From Moringa oleifera (taxonomy: Eukaryota > Streptophyta > Magnoliopsida > Brassicales > Moringaceae), in contig JAJFZO010000579.1 in the NCBI GenBank assembly GCA_021397835.1, positions 1,317,001-1,381,000 of the forward strand: DNA of 64,000 nucleotides. Direction: 5' to 3'. This document shows positions 40,172 to 54,000 of the stretch, piece by piece (position 1 is the first letter of the stretch; each line of letters begins with the position of its first letter). Position numbers and translations under genes: made by a program. The notes beneath the pieces were generated by a model that saw only the letters and a list, made by a program, of their open reading frames with translations, was not told the DNA's origin and did not search any database.

Positions 40172-40206
<35 letters not shown>
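40172..40206. repeat. (CT)n microsatellite in the ERF leader
   Basis: About 17 CT units between the predicted transcription start and the ATG. CT/GA tracts in plant leaders can bind BPC (GAGA-binding) factors; here this is only a possibility. Confidence 0.9.
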
Positions 40207-40208
<2 letters not shown>

Positions 40209-40269
40209 GACATTTCACAAGCACCTTTCGTGTGTCTAGCGTTCGAAACGTTTCTGTTCTGGCATTAAC

Positions 40270-41009
40270 ATGGCGAGACCTCAACAGCGATACCGTGGCG
40301 TCCGTCAGAGACATTGGGGCTCTTGGGTCTCTGAAATCCGCCATCCCACGCTGTAATTCTCTTCCCCATTGGCCTTTCGTGAAGCTTTTTGTGTTTCTGC
40401 TTTTCATTGCCCAGAATGTTTTCCGGTGGATTTCAGTCCATACAGTTTTCGTTTTTGATGATGATGGGAAGGCACGTTTTTGTGTTTTCACTTTTCGTTC
40501 ATCTTTGTTATGCATAGTTAAAAGAAACGTTTCGCTTCTATGTTTTGGAACACAGGAAGACTAGAATATGGCTTGGCACGTTCGAGTCGGCGGAAGACGC
40601 CGCACGAGCATACGACGAGGCGGCGAGGCTCATGTGTGGGCCGAAAGCACGCACGAACTTCCCGTGTAATCCCAACGATCCTCAGTCTTCTTCATCTAAG
40701 CTTCTCTCAGCAACACTGGCAGCGAAGCTTCATAAATGTCACATGGCGTCACTTCAAGTGGCCAAAAAATGTGCAGCGAAAGAGCCCCAAGAAGCACAGT
40801 GCAGCCCTTTGGCCGGCCACGGCGGCATTTCCGGAAAAAGCAGCGAAATGGGTGGTAGGTGGCCGGAGACGAAATGGGCCGAAGAAGAAGGCCAAGTGGT
40901 GCAGAGTGGTCAACAGTTTCAGGCACTTGAAGAGGATCATATAGAGCAGATGATAGAAGAACTGCTTGATTATAGTTATGTGGAGCTTTCTTATGGTGAT
41001 TCCACTTAG
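40270..41009 (+). CDS. AP2/ERF transcription factor, ERF003-like
   Basis: Exons 40270-40352 and 40556-41009, joined within a codon (CT|G, Leu) for 537 nt, 178 residues. The AP2 domain starts almost at the N-terminus: [64 protein letters not shown] (about residues 7-64). The intron inside the AP2 domain and the following motif [20 protein letters not shown] are typical of Arabidopsis ERF003 and the SHINE-related group V, which have a single intron at this place. The C-terminus is acidic ([20 protein letters not shown]), a likely activation region. It should bind GCC-box-like DNA in the nucleus. The plus-strand exon 2 frame continues upstream to an ATG at 40545, but the AP2 domain requires exon 1. 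One residue of the usual HPLLKTR is Thr here (HPTLKTR). Confidence 0.95.
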
Positions 41010-44000
41010 GCTCTAAATATATGTATCATCTTATAATTTTATGTTAATTAGCTCCACATAACAAAATGCACCTCCATCTTCATAATAATATATAAATATT
41101 ATTATTTTATTTTTCTTAAATTCTACCTTAAAAAAATAATTTTGAAATACATAATATATCCATATTATAAATTTAACACATAATTATTTGTCCGAAATTT
41201 ATCATGTCAAATAAAAAAAAATTCAATCGAGTTGACATGGTATCATCAAAGATTTTAATTTACTGCTCTTAACAAATCAAAATTTTAAATAAAAACTAAA
41301 TTTATTATTATTTTATTTTTTTCTTTACTTGATCGATCTATTAAAAAAAATGATATACAACATTATTGTTTACGATATAAGAATCAGATTTATGTTTATT
41401 TATTGTTTAATTATCTCATTTATTGCTCAATTGTTTATATAAAAATTACGATATTTTTTATTTTACATGACCACTTATTTGGATATAAAATATTGACTTG
41501 AAAATCAGAGTTCTTTTTTTTACATATTTTTTTCGTAGATCTTCGATCTTCATCAAATATACAAAAATTTTCAGATGATATCAATATATAACATTAATAA
41601 TTTGATACGAACCAAAAATAATATTATTTTTGTTAACATGAAATCTAATATCTAACATACTATATTATAAAATAATTAATTTAGTTTCGATTGTAAAGGG
41701 AAAGTGGTATGAATGCCGAGTCACCAAAACCTCTTTTATGCCTGCGAGGAAAGTGAGGAGAAGAGATTCCAATAACATCTCTTACAAGGTATAACACTCA
41801 CCATGAAATCGTCTAAGTAGAAAGAAAACAGAAGCAAAGTAGTATGAATGCGAACGAATCCCTTTATTAAATATGAGTATGACATAAGTGACTGTCCAAG
41901 TTCCTTTTATTCGGTTCATGAACTTCATCAAGAAAAAAAAATAGTATCCAACTTGGTTAAAAGTGCAAAAAAAACAGTGAATTAAAATGGTAAATAATTA
42001 TTTTGTAAAATATAAGAAAATATTATTTAAAACTTTAAAGTAAATCTTTTTAAAATATATTGAATTTTAAAAAGTTTGCAAATAAATTCTGATCGATCAA
42101 TTCAAACTCAATTAAATTCTCGATTCAAATGATGTCAACATGAACCCTCGACTCAAACGATGTCAGCATCTAAATTTTTTTATGTTTGATGAATAAAATA
42201 TTTTAAATAATATTTTTGTATAATATAATTGTCAAGATCTAAAGATATGTATCCTTTGATTAAAGCTAATTAGGTGAAAACGACTATATTTTGCATTGAA
42301 AACAAATCATTCATAGGGCAATAGGGGGCTAGCTAGTTGAAAGATCATGGAAGATTAGCATTCTCATGCATTTTATAGACCACCATAATTAGCCTTTTAA
42401 TAATTAAGGCCTAAAACCAAAGAACCCACAAATCTTTTTCTCTATTTTAGCTTCTTTGATTGCAATGAAATTGGAAATCTCTCAAATAATGTAAAGATTA
42501 GTGGAATTACAGTAAACCCATCTAAAATAAGTATTAATTACATCATACATCAAAATGGATTATGATAGTGAAAATTACATTTTTTTATTAAACAGATTAC
42601 ATGCTTCTTAATTGGAATTGCGCTAAATTTTTTTTAAAAAATATTAACATAAAATAATTAAATGAAATAAATGATTAAAATTTATTTTTATTTTTATAGT
42701 AATGTTGTGAATTATTTGAAAAAATTTAAAATAACTCAAATAGAGAGAAAATTAAAATGTTAATTAAACGATATTGGCCTTATAAGTAATTGCTTGCATT
42801 TATATAGAGCTGACAATATGAACAAGGTTTATGTGATGATGCTTTGTCTCTCTGAGTAAACATTCTCATTGTTTCCTCAGCAGCCTTTCAGGCTTTTTAG
42901 TCTTTTAGGTCACTGTGAGGGCTGTGTGTGTAGATGTGAGGGAATTGAGAGCTTTTGCAATCCAATCTACTCAGCTTGGATCCTTTGATTTCTTCAAAAG
43001 CATCACTTTTTGACCCCATACTCATCCCTCCCCTTTCAACTTTGTTGCCACTAACCATGTCTAGTCACCCTAGGGCTAAAAACTGAAATTTAATTTATTA
43101 TTTAATTATTTGTTTTATATATAAATCATATCACTTAACCATATATAATTTTTATATTTTTATTATATTTTAAAATTATAAAAAATATCATTTAAAGATA
43201 TGTTTAAAATTTAAATTTTCTAAATTCATCAAAAAATTTTCTGTTCATTAATTTTAAAGTTCAATAAAGTGAGATTTTCATCTAATAAATAATTTTTTAT
43301 AAAAAATTAATTTTTAAATAAATAATATTTATAATAAAATATAATTTTTTTAAAAAATATTATGTTGGCTAACATAAAAGTAGACATCAATATCAATTGA
43401 TGTTATCATAAAAGTAAAATTCAAAATATAAAATCAAGTTTAACAAAAATTATAATGATATATGAATTAAGTTTTTGAATCTCATGTCAGTGAGAAATTC
43501 CGTGATACAAAAGAGTTTGGCTTTTTAATTTTTATAGATATATTTTCTAGTAAAGAATTATGTCTTGAAAATAAAATAACATTTAAAATACGAATTCAAA
43601 TAATGTCAAATTCATTACACTGAATAAAATATATTTATATAATTAATAATAAATTTAATAAATAATGAGTATAAAGCCAAACAAAATAATATATCATAAT
43701 ATTTGTTTTTCTTTTTATTGTTACACCATATAGGTTTGATTGTATATCATAGCATTACCTAAAAAACTTAAAATTCCATGATCATTGTCAGGATGAAAAT
43801 GGAGTATAATTCTCAAATGAAGCAAAGGATGCTTAGTGGAAACAATCCAAGATTTGATTAAAAAACTTCCCGCATTATAAAAAAAATATTTATTATATAA
43901 GTCAAAATCTTTTATTGATTTAAACTGTATTAATATTAAAATATTATAAATTTATTTTTATTATATTAACATAATAAATTATAAAAAATATATTTTTATT

Positions 44001-47000
44001 TTTTATAAAAAATATATTTTTATTTTTTAAAAACAATCAACATAAATTGATCAAATTAGTAGATCATCTTTGAAAGAATGATTCCCACAATACATTTAGT
44101 ATGCATGTAGACATTATAGCTTACACGTACAATATACATATAAATCCATCAATTTTTGGACCCACTCATCACTATATATTATATTTTGTTGCCCATAGCA
44201 TGCTAAACTTGGGATTAATCATATCAACTTGATTTATCTCGAAGCATTAATATGTCTAAGATGTGACTTGACCATGACCATATGTTATTTCATTTACGAG
44301 ATCTTAGAAATCTTTGGAGAAATGACAAAATCATGTTTTTCATGTTTGATTTATAAAATTTTTAATGATTTTTATTAATTGTGATGATTGGAATCGACAA
44401 AATTGAACCTGAGATAATGTTTCTTTTCTTGTAAAGAAAAGTTGTGACCATCAATGGGATCATGCACTGACCACTTACTTTTGAATTCTTTAATCATGCT
44501 CATGTAATTATTATTTTGGTTTAAAATGGGTAAATGTTGGTGGGATCCATTTCTCTAATCCAACTTCATGCTTAATGATTAACTATGTACAGTTGGGAAT
44601 TGATTGTGTCCCCCCACAAACACTTACATGATTGTTAATCCAATCAAAGTTGTTGCATATAGGCTACTCAACCTTAACATCTCCACGGTCTTTCTCTTCT
44701 AAAGTTTTATTTATATGTATTCTAAATTTAAGTTTAGATCTCTCAACTATTGGGTTTAGATACTTGAATCGAACGAGTTGTATAAAAACATTTTTAAAAT
44801 TTTATTTATAATAAATAATAATATTATTATTTTAATTTTTATTGATATATAAAAAAATCAATATAGTAATGCTGTCAGCAAATAAATAAAGTCAAACTTC
44901 TTTCAAAAATCAACAAAATTACTTGTGCAATATCATCATTTTTTTGGGGATTCAATTTATTTTTTGATTAAGATCTCTAACTCATTACTAACCAAGATAA
45001 TATTCAATCAAACTGAGTCAAATTATTCAATTAAAATTGATGTACAATTATCAGTCAGACCATTCAACTAAAACTAATAGATACAGATAGACTGGGCCAG
45101 CATATATGTTTAGTCTACTTCAGTCTATACTCAACTGAATACTTCATGAGAGTAACTTTTTAATAAGCTTATCTTATGAAGTCAAACTCTTTTTGATGAA
45201 CTTATGTCAATAGAAAGAAATAAGAATCAGAATTCTATGCTCACAAAACAATAAAAGTTCCGTATCTAACTCTCATCAAAAACTTAAAAAAGATACTCAT
45301 GTTTATTTCAATTAATACAAAGAAAGGTATTACCTAACTTGAACATTGAAGTCTCTTTTTTACAAGTTTCTACCAAAAAAATCAAATTCACTTTTAAGAT
45401 CACATCAAAAGTCATACCACAAACATAATTTAATTTTAAATTATTTTATTTTAAAATATATTTATATAATATAAAGAATTAAAGTAATGTAAAAGTTAGA
45501 AACTCAAATTATGAATCACTACCCAATTAAATATGATTGATCTAAGATTGTATTCATGATGTATTTGTGTAGGGAGTGATATAGGTGGTGGACAATGATG
45601 AGAGGAAATATATATAGTTTATGGCTGTTACCCATATTAGGCATGTATGGTTCCTTCCTCATGGGCTCATAGTTTGCCTCCTCCTCCATTCCTTCACATG
45701 CATAACCATGTTATCCAACTAGTTGTGCCCAAATTTCCATGTTACCATGCACATGCTTTAGCTACCTCCCCCTTGTCCTCATGCAAACTCGAAGACAAAT
45801 CTCTCTTCCTCCATCTACCGATGTCACATTTTTCCTTTGAAGGAATTGTGCTATGGAGATTTTGTTGAGATCTTAAGAGATATTGTCGGTTTTAAATAGA
45901 ATTATATGATTTTATCTTATTGGAATGTGTATTTTTTATTAAAAAAAAGTACATAAAAATGAAACTATGCATGGATTCAAATTTTCTATGTTTATGTCGC
46001 GCTAAACTTTCTTTCAAGAAAATAAAATGGTATCTTCGTGACTTTATTATTTTAATATAAAAATTAAAAGATAAATAAAATGCATTTTATCCATTTTTTT
46101 TATTAACTTGGTATGTGTAATAATCTCTTTAAAAGTCAATGTAATTCATGTTAACAAAAGATCTTAATCCAATGTGTAAAATTTATATTAGACCTTAATC
46201 ATCAATTTATATCTGACGAGAGAAAAAAATGAAACACAAAATGGTAACGGCAACATTTAAGTTACTGAGGTGCAAAATTGGTTTTGAATTATCATATGTT
46301 TTTCTCTTTTAATGGCTTGTGTCTATGCATTTTGCCCTTGGAATCTCCTCATAAGTTGTCCTAATTCCCTTGGAATTTCCAAAAAAAAAAAAAAAAAGGT
46401 TGTCCTAATTCCCCAATTTTTGGATCTTGCATAGTTACACATAATTTTGGCTTTGTAAATTGAATTATAAAATCAATTATCTCCTCTTCTTTTTTTTTTT
46501 TTCATTGAATAGTTTAAAAATCATATATTGCTATTGAGGAAGCTTGGGCTTCAGTTGCCAACCTTGCACAGTGTAAAATGGGCCATAGCGGTTTTTTTTT
46601 TTTGGGGTGCTGGATGTCACAGCTTAAAAGACTGAGATTGCATAATCTTCAACAAAGGGAAGAGGTGAACTAGTAATTAATGCATTAATGAATAAAAAAT
46701 ATAAACACATATTTATACACATAAGATATAAACATAAAAATTTTATTTTACATAATTTTATGTTGAATTATTTATAATTAAATTTTTTTATATTTTATGA
46801 AATTAATGAAAAATATAAAATAAATAAATAATTTAACGATTAATTTTTATATTATTAAATATTATATTATTTTGATCAATAGCTTAAGAGAGCTTACAGT
46901 AGTAACAAATTTATATATACATGTAATATATTTAAATTAGTAAAATAAAAATATGTTATAAAACAAAAAAAAATTTAATCACATAAAAAAATTTATATTT

Positions 47001-47574
47001 TACTTACGGTCTCAAATCAAGATCTATAAAAAAAAAACATTTATTTGAGATTTAAGTTTTGTTGAATTTTCAATACTAGACTTTTGTTTATAATTTTTAT
47101 TAATATTAATGATTTTATATATATACATAATGTGCATATAATTTTTATTTGTGTAATTTTAACACCCTTCTAAATTTTATCAAAATAAATAAAATACTAT
47201 TTAAATATATATTTTACATATTTTTATTAAATTTTATATAAATAAAACATTTGTTTGTTTTGATAGTGTTTTAAAAAAGTATTTGGATAATTGCATAAGA
47301 TAAAATCATATGCACATCACTTATGTAAGTAACACTATTAATATTAAACAAAATTATAAATATAATTTTTCTGTAAATTTTAATTTGAAACTACAAATAA
47401 AATATATATCTCATTAATGTAATTAATTTTAATAAATAACTAAATAAATTTTATTTATTAATTTTATTACTATTATATTTAAATACTTATATTTATTTAA
47501 ATTAATTATTTTTATTTTATAATAATTTTTAATTATTAAATATAAAATTTAATTAAAATGATGTAGTTTAAATT

Positions 47575-47800
47575 TAATTAAACGGATAGCCGATATCAAA
47601 TTCAGATACTTGTAACGCTCCAACTATTTGAAAACTTAAACGAATCCGATTCCAACCCAACTCAAATATTAAACATTAAATCTAAAGCTGTTCAAATCCG
47701 TTTAAAATTTATCAAAACTCGTTTTATTAAAATCAAATCCGATCGGGTATCCATGAGAAACCCGACCCATTGCGATCAGTATGCCCATCTCTTAGCTTCG
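47575..47800. repeat. decayed interspersed repeat with GGGTATCC / CCGAT words
   Basis: Contains ATCCGATTCCAACCC, AAATCCGATCGGGTATCC and GAAACCCGACCC, words common in short dispersed elements of dicot intergenic DNA. Ends and target duplication could not be fixed, so class is unknown. Confidence 0.3.
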
Positions 47801-49069
47801 AGACAAATAGAAGAAGCTGTTTGCTAGTGCATTGAACCTGCCCGAATCAAGTTTCTAAGAGCTGCTGGGCCCTAGAATAATTGCTCCCCATTGGACCCGC
47901 GAATTGCTCGTTGTGGCTTTGTTCTTAGTGAACTAATTATGAACACATCCTTTATGGGCATTTAACTTAGGTTTTGGACCATTGGTCCAACTACCATATT
48001 TTTTAATTTATTTTTTTAAACAATTTTAAAATTTTATTTTAAAGTTTAAACATTTATAAATAACTTTTAACTAATAAAAATAATTAAATTAAATATTATA
48101 AAAAATTAAGTATATTTGAGGAAATTTTATGTTTTATTTCAGCTAAATTTTTTTAACTTGAAGTAATTCTTGAAGTATGAGTTATTTATTATAATTTTTT
48201 TAAATTTTTGATAGTATATATAAAATATATTTCAATTTTTAAAAATTTTTAAAATATTTTACAATACTAATTTAAATATTTTTATATATTTATATAAAAT
48301 TTCAAGTCCAACTTCATAATATAAGATTCTCAATTTGCATATATTCAATTTAAAATTTTTTTAACAAGATTTAATTTGATTATTTATCATCTGTCAAGGT
48401 TTAATTGGAAAAGTTTTTAACTTCAAAGTAAAAATTAAAAGAAAAAATATTTTTCTAGATTTTAAATTATTACGTTATGATTTTTTTTATTTATATCAAT
48501 TTTGAACCACAATGTTTTATAAATTAGAAACTAAGATTTACAAAATAATAAAAGAATACAATTGTATTTTTTCAAAATTGAATTTGAGTAAATGTAAAAA
48601 ACATTATGAAATAGATCCGTTTTTTGATTAAAATCTTCATGTATTAATTTGAATCAATCATATATTTAAGTTTTTAATTGTATATAAATTAAATATTAAC
48701 TTAAACAATCATAAAAAATTAAAAATATTTTATTATTAAAATATATTAAAAATAAATCAAATAAATTATATATTATATTTTAATTTTAAATAATTTTGAA
48801 ACCATAAATTATTTTTTATGAAAATTTTTAAATTTTAACGTAAATTTTTTTTAAATGATTTTAAGTATTAAAAATTTTAAATTTTTTTATAATAAACAAT
48901 TTATATATTTTTTTATGTTTATAAAAAATTTTAAATTTATATTTATTATATAAATTTTAATTTTAATTTTTAATAAAATTAAAACAATATAAAATTATTA
49001 TAATAGGTACTATGTAAAATAAAAAATAAATATAATAAAATAATATAATATAAAATTATCATAATATGC

Positions 49070-49600
49070 AGACCTAATCTTGGTTTGGGTTCGATTCCGA
49101 ATCATCGGTTTAAGGATGAATTGAAACTTGAACCGTTAAGTTGCGATTCCAGTTAAAGTTCGGTTCAGATTTTGGTTCAAATTTCAATTTATATCTAATT
49201 CAGGTTTAGTTCAGTTTTGGTTTCAATTTATATTTTAATTATAAATATAATATTTTTATTTTAATTATAAATTTTTGATAAAATTAAAAATAAAAATAAT
49301 TATACTTTTATTAAAAATATATTTTAAAACTAAAATTATTTTTAAAATTTTTAAAATTAATTTTTAATAATTTTTTAAATTAAATTTTTTAATATTAAAA
49401 AAATAATTTAATTAAAAATTGAATCGAAATCATAGGTTTTGAATCGTGGCTTTCGATTCTGATTCAAAATTTACATGAACCATATTCAAATTATTTTTAA
49501 AATAATTTTATTTATAATTTAAAATTAAAACCATTTATATAGGTTTCGGTTCGATTCAAAATTTAAAGGTTAGGATTTAATTCATCGATTACTATGTAAA
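49070..49600. repeat. interspersed repeat rich in GGTTCGATT/AATCGAAAC words
   Basis: Starts around GGTTTGGGTTCGATTCCGAA and ends around TTCGGTTCGATTC...TTCATCGATTAC, with the same style of interior as 10283-10806 and 61163-61645. A 24-bp-class direct repeat (TACTATGTAAAATAAAAA) occurs on both sides at about 49008 and 49591. It has no coding capacity. Confidence 0.45.
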
Positions 49601-49916
49601 ATAAAAAGTAAATATAATTTAATTTAATTTCTTTATATTTTTATCATTGAAAGTAAATAGGCTTTCCCCCAAGTGCTTCAACCCTCAAAATTTCAACGAT
49701 TTACGAAACACTAAAACAAAATAAAATTTTTATTTTTTAAAATCAAATTTAAATAGGCTAAACGCGTGTGCTTTGATCCTCAAAATTTCTCATTCATGTT
49801 CAGCGTCTCCGCGCCTTGCATGCAGTGTCCGGTGAGCTGAGTTAAAGCCCCCTAACTGTCCCCTTACAGTTCCCTCACCAATCATACATCGCCACGTAAG
49901 CAGGAAACACCCACAC

Positions 49917-50485
49917 CACTATAAAATCTATTGGTTGTAGTGAAAACCAGCTGGGTAAACATAGTTTATCTTTACCCAAAATGGTGATCGGTGCTGCATG
50001 ATGATCAAGTAACAGGGAGGTAAGATTTCGACATCCAAAGACAATTCAGAGAAGAACACGTGGAAAAAGTTTGATAAGTGGCGGAATGGAACTGGGTAGT
50101 TACGAGAATGTAGGGAGATAGAGCTGTGAGGTTAGAGTTTGTGGCGAGAAACCGAACGACCTGGGCTACAGAGAGCCAAGAGTCTCGCTGGTTCGTCAGT
50201 TTGGGGTTCATCCCAGAAAAAGAGCAGAGAGAGATGCGTATATAACGAGAAGGGAAAGAGAGAAGCAGAGTGAATATATGAAGGCATATAAATTCGATTT
50301 CAAAAAACAGATAACCCAAAAAAATTAAAATTAAAAAAGCAAAAACAAGAGCACAAGCATTGCCTGCACAGAGCAAGAGAAGTGTTTGTTTGTTTGCTTG
50401 CTTTCGGAAAGGATTGGAGAACTGTATCATTGTCACAGGAACTGGTACGAAGCCAGACAGTCCTTCAGATATATTATATATCTAC

Positions 50486-50523
<38 letters not shown>

Positions 50524-50577
50524 TCTTTGTGTATGAAGTTTTAGCTCTATTTGCGAGATAAGGAGAGAGACGGAGAG
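49917..50577 (+). promoter_or_regulatory. promoter/leader region of the H+-ATPase with upstream ATGs
   Basis: CTATAAAAT at 49919-49927 is a good TATA candidate, giving a leader of about 620 nt. This would contain a 6-codon ORF at 49981-50001 and a 4-codon ORF at 49998-50012. A second TA-rich box (50485-50500) next to a (GA)n run (50501-50523) could direct a short leader instead. A 3-codon ORF, ATG AAG TTT TAG at 50533-50544, would remain in either case if transcription starts above it. Known: some Nicotiana H+-ATPase mRNAs carry regulatory upstream ORFs. Confidence 0.45.
50501..50523. repeat. (GA)n run preceded by (TA)n before the H+-ATPase
   Basis: A TA run at 50485-50500 passes directly into about 11 GA units, 55 bp above the start codon. 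A separate CT run lies in intron 1 at 51039-51065. Confidence 0.9.
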
Positions 50578-51038
50578 ATGGCGGACATTAGCTTGGAGGA
50601 AATCAAGAAGGAGAACGTCGACCTTGTAAGCTTTTTCCTTCTGGTTTCGATTTTCTTTTTGTTGCTTTATCTTATGATGATTTTCGTTGTTGTTTTCTGT
50701 CAGTTTATTGGTTTCTTTGACGTTATGTTTGGATGGAACAGTTTTCTTTTTGCTTTTTCTTTTTTTGAATTGTTTGTGCCATGAAACTTACGAGTTTCCA
50801 CACGTGAGATCGTTATTCTGTCTTCTGAAAGCATTTTTGTCATTACCTGTCTGTTATTTCTTTTTTTCTTGTCTTTCGTGTCGGTAATCTTGTTAGATGA
50901 GCTTCACTTGTTTTCTATGCCGTAGTCTACTTTCTTATTCTCTTATGATTTCTTGACCTCTGCTGGTTCCCCTCAAGCGTTCTTTCATTACCCCCTGTGG
51001 TGTGTTGGAGCTTACCTTCTAATTGATGACCGATTTGT

Positions 51039-51069
<31 letters not shown>

Positions 51070-54000
51070 TTGAGTTATCCATGATTTCTGCTCTCATATG
51101 CTTCTGAATCAGTCTAATTGAACGTGCTCTGTTATCACTCTTCTTCTCAGTTCGTAATGCTCTGGAATTATAAATTGAAAATCAAGAATGATTTTATAAG
51201 GAAAGTCAAGATGATAAGTTATGTATATTATAACAAGCTTATATGTTTAGATTTGGATTATAAGGCCTTGTTGAGAACTCATTGATTGAGCTTTCACGGT
51301 GAACTGTGTCATTCATGTTTCATATATAACAAAGATTCCTCTGCACAGGAGAGGATTCCAGTTGACGAAGTGTTTGAGCAGCTGAGATGCACGAGAGAGG
51401 GTTTGTCATCTGAGGAAGGGCAGAAGAGGCTCCAGATCTTTGGTCCAAACAAGCTCGAGGAGAAAGAGGTAATTATGCTTTATTTCTAATCATTCCTCTA
51501 ACATCACCCCTCCTTTTTTACTTGTTTTAGTAGTAAAGGAAAAAAAAAGGGAGAGAGAAAAGACTTACCTGTTGAAACGTACTTGAAACAGGAAAGCAAG
51601 CTACTGAAATTCTTGGGTTTTATGTGGAATCCTCTCTCATGGGTCATGGAGATTGCTGCCATCATGGCCATTTGTTTGGCAAATGGAGGGGTAATCTTAT
51701 TATTCTCTCTTTCCACACGTACATGCACTCATAAATATTTCTATTTTCGAACATTTTAATGACCATCACCCGTTTGTGTGCAATGCAATGAACAATCGCA
51801 GGGGAAGCCACCGGACTGGCAGGATTTTGTTGGCATAGTGGTATTGCTGATCATCAACTCAACTATAAGCTTCATAGAGGAAAACAATGCAGGCAATGCT
51901 GCAGCAGCACTTATGGCTGGTCTTGCTCCGAAAACCAAGGTATATATGCATAATTAAAAATGCAAACCACATTGAACCCAAGCAATCATACAAATACGAC
52001 GGACTGCATGCATGGTACTGAGAATGATGTTCATGTTTGTATGCCTATGACTGAAGGTTCTGAGAGATGGAAGGTGGACCGAGCAAGATGCTGCAATCTT
52101 GGTACCAGGAGACGTGATCAGCATTAAGCTGGGAGACATCATCCCAGCAGACGCTCGTCTGCTGGAGGGTGATCCCCTCAAGATTGATCAGTCTGCACTC
52201 ACTGGTGAATCATTACCTGTAACGAAGCATCCTGGCAATGAAGTCTTCTCTGGGTCTACCTGCAAGCAAGGTGAGATTGAGGCTGTTGTGATCGCTACTG
52301 GAGTGCACACCTTCTTTGGTAAAGCTGCCCACCTCGTTGACAGCACCAATCAAGAAGGGCACTTCCAAAAGGTAATGTAGCTTCAACTGAAACGAGTTAT
52401 TTGCTCGATAATCATAGGAAAAGCTGAAAACCAAGGGGAGGAATATATTTCTGGCTGAGTAAATTATACCATTAGTTATGGTAAAATAAGAGACCCTTTG
52501 ATGCACGAGGTAATACTTCCTTTCCTTTTGGCATCTTCAAAATTGATTTAGTTTTCATCAGGAAGGGAAAGTATATCACTAACATCATTATTAGAAGACC
52601 TGCAGAAATATTACACTAGGTTAGATCAATTATGCCTTTTCATTGTTGCTAGCCTCTTTCTCATGTGCACTAAATGGTGATCATTCTTTCAGGTGTTGAC
52701 GGCCATAGGAAACTTCTGCATATGCTCCATTGCATTAGGGATGATAGTAGAAATTGTGGTCATGTACCCGATCCAGCACCGCAGGTACAGAGATGGAATT
52801 GACAATCTTTTGGTGCTTCTCATCGGAGGGATACCAATTGCCATGCCAACAGTTTTGTCTGTGACAATGGCCATCGGGTCTCATCGGCTCTCGCAGCAAG
52901 GTGCCATCACCAAGAGGATGACGGCTATTGAAGAGATGGCTGGAATGGATGTTCTGTGCAGTGACAAGACTGGCACTCTTACCCTTAATAAGCTTACAGT
53001 TGACAAGAGCATGGTTGAGGTCAGTCCAAAAATTTAGGATAAGTATGAACTAACATGGGACCATTGATCACTTAAAAATAAAGTTAGCTTATGATTAAGA
53101 AAAATCATTATGTCCATTAATACATGACCATGTGAGTCATATGTTAACGTTCAGGTATTCGCAAAGGATATCGACAAGGAAACTGTGATTTTGTTTGCGG
53201 CTAGAGCTTCTAGGGTTGAGAACCAGGATGCTATTGATGCTTGTATTGTTGGAATGCTGAGTGACCCCAAAGAGGTACAGTATGTGTCAGATGTGTTATA
53301 TTAATTATCTTTCCATTTTCTTTTTGATTGACACACATGTAGCTGTGTCTTGCGGGGTAAAACGACATCTATTCAAAACTGGGTTACCTGATCTCATCCC
53401 AGCTTACTAGGCTGCTGCACTTGATTTCCCAAGAGTTGGTTTAAAAGCTCCTCTTATGCAACAAGACAATTTAGTCAATCTATTTCCTTAACAGTTTAAG
53501 GTGGTCTTTTTCATCCGGAGCTCTTTAATTCTTTAGGAAGCGACCTATAGGAAAAGCTTTATTTGGGTTGTTCTTCAAGCCTGGATTAGCTTGAGTAAGA
53601 GTCTTGAAATTTGACATGCAGGCAGGTGCATAATTTTTCAAGTAGGCTGGATAACAGTTTGTTAGGTTTCTTTGCTAGTATCCTATACATCATAAATGGT
53701 ATTTGCAGGAGAGATAAACTCTAATTGATTAAGAAAACATTAATGGGCTTGGATAATTTTTTGCTATGTATTTATCTACATGTTCGGCTCAATTTTTGAA
53801 CCATACATCGTTCTGTTTATTAAAACTTATTTTACATGTTTACTTTACAGGCCAGAGCAGGTATCACAGAAGTTCATTTCTTTCCTTTTAACCCAGTGGA
53901 TAAGCGTACAGCAATCACATACATTGATTCTGATGGCAATTGGCACCGAATCAGCAAAGGCGCCCCAGAACAGGTGACGGATCACAGTATATTAGTAGTG

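Larger units (their letters stand above)
41010..49900. other. 9-kb AT-rich gene desert
   Basis: No exon with protein likeness was seen on either strand. Short islands of mixed composition occur at 41690-41960 (with the word AGTATGAATGC or similar twice), 42830-43080, 45600-45900 and 47740-47960; none could be assigned. The frame at 45647-45868 has no family likeness. Two repeat-like segments are listed separately. Confidence 0.55.

Noticed and set aside
40108..40515. 135-residue minus-strand frame across the ERF leader and exon 1
   Set aside because: Its RERERERE tract is the CT microsatellite read in reverse, and it overlaps exon 1 of the ERF gene antisense.
45647..45868. 73-residue plus-strand frame in the gene desert
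   Set aside because: No splice partners, no homology signal, and composition like the surrounding noncoding DNA.
49083..49099. GGTTCGATTCC, similar to a tRNA B box
   Set aside because: No matching A box or cloverleaf arms; it lies in an interspersed repeat rich in such words.
50005..50436. 143-residue minus-strand open frame upstream of the H+-ATPase
   Set aside because: It lies antisense to the H+-ATPase promoter and leader and shows no protein family likeness.
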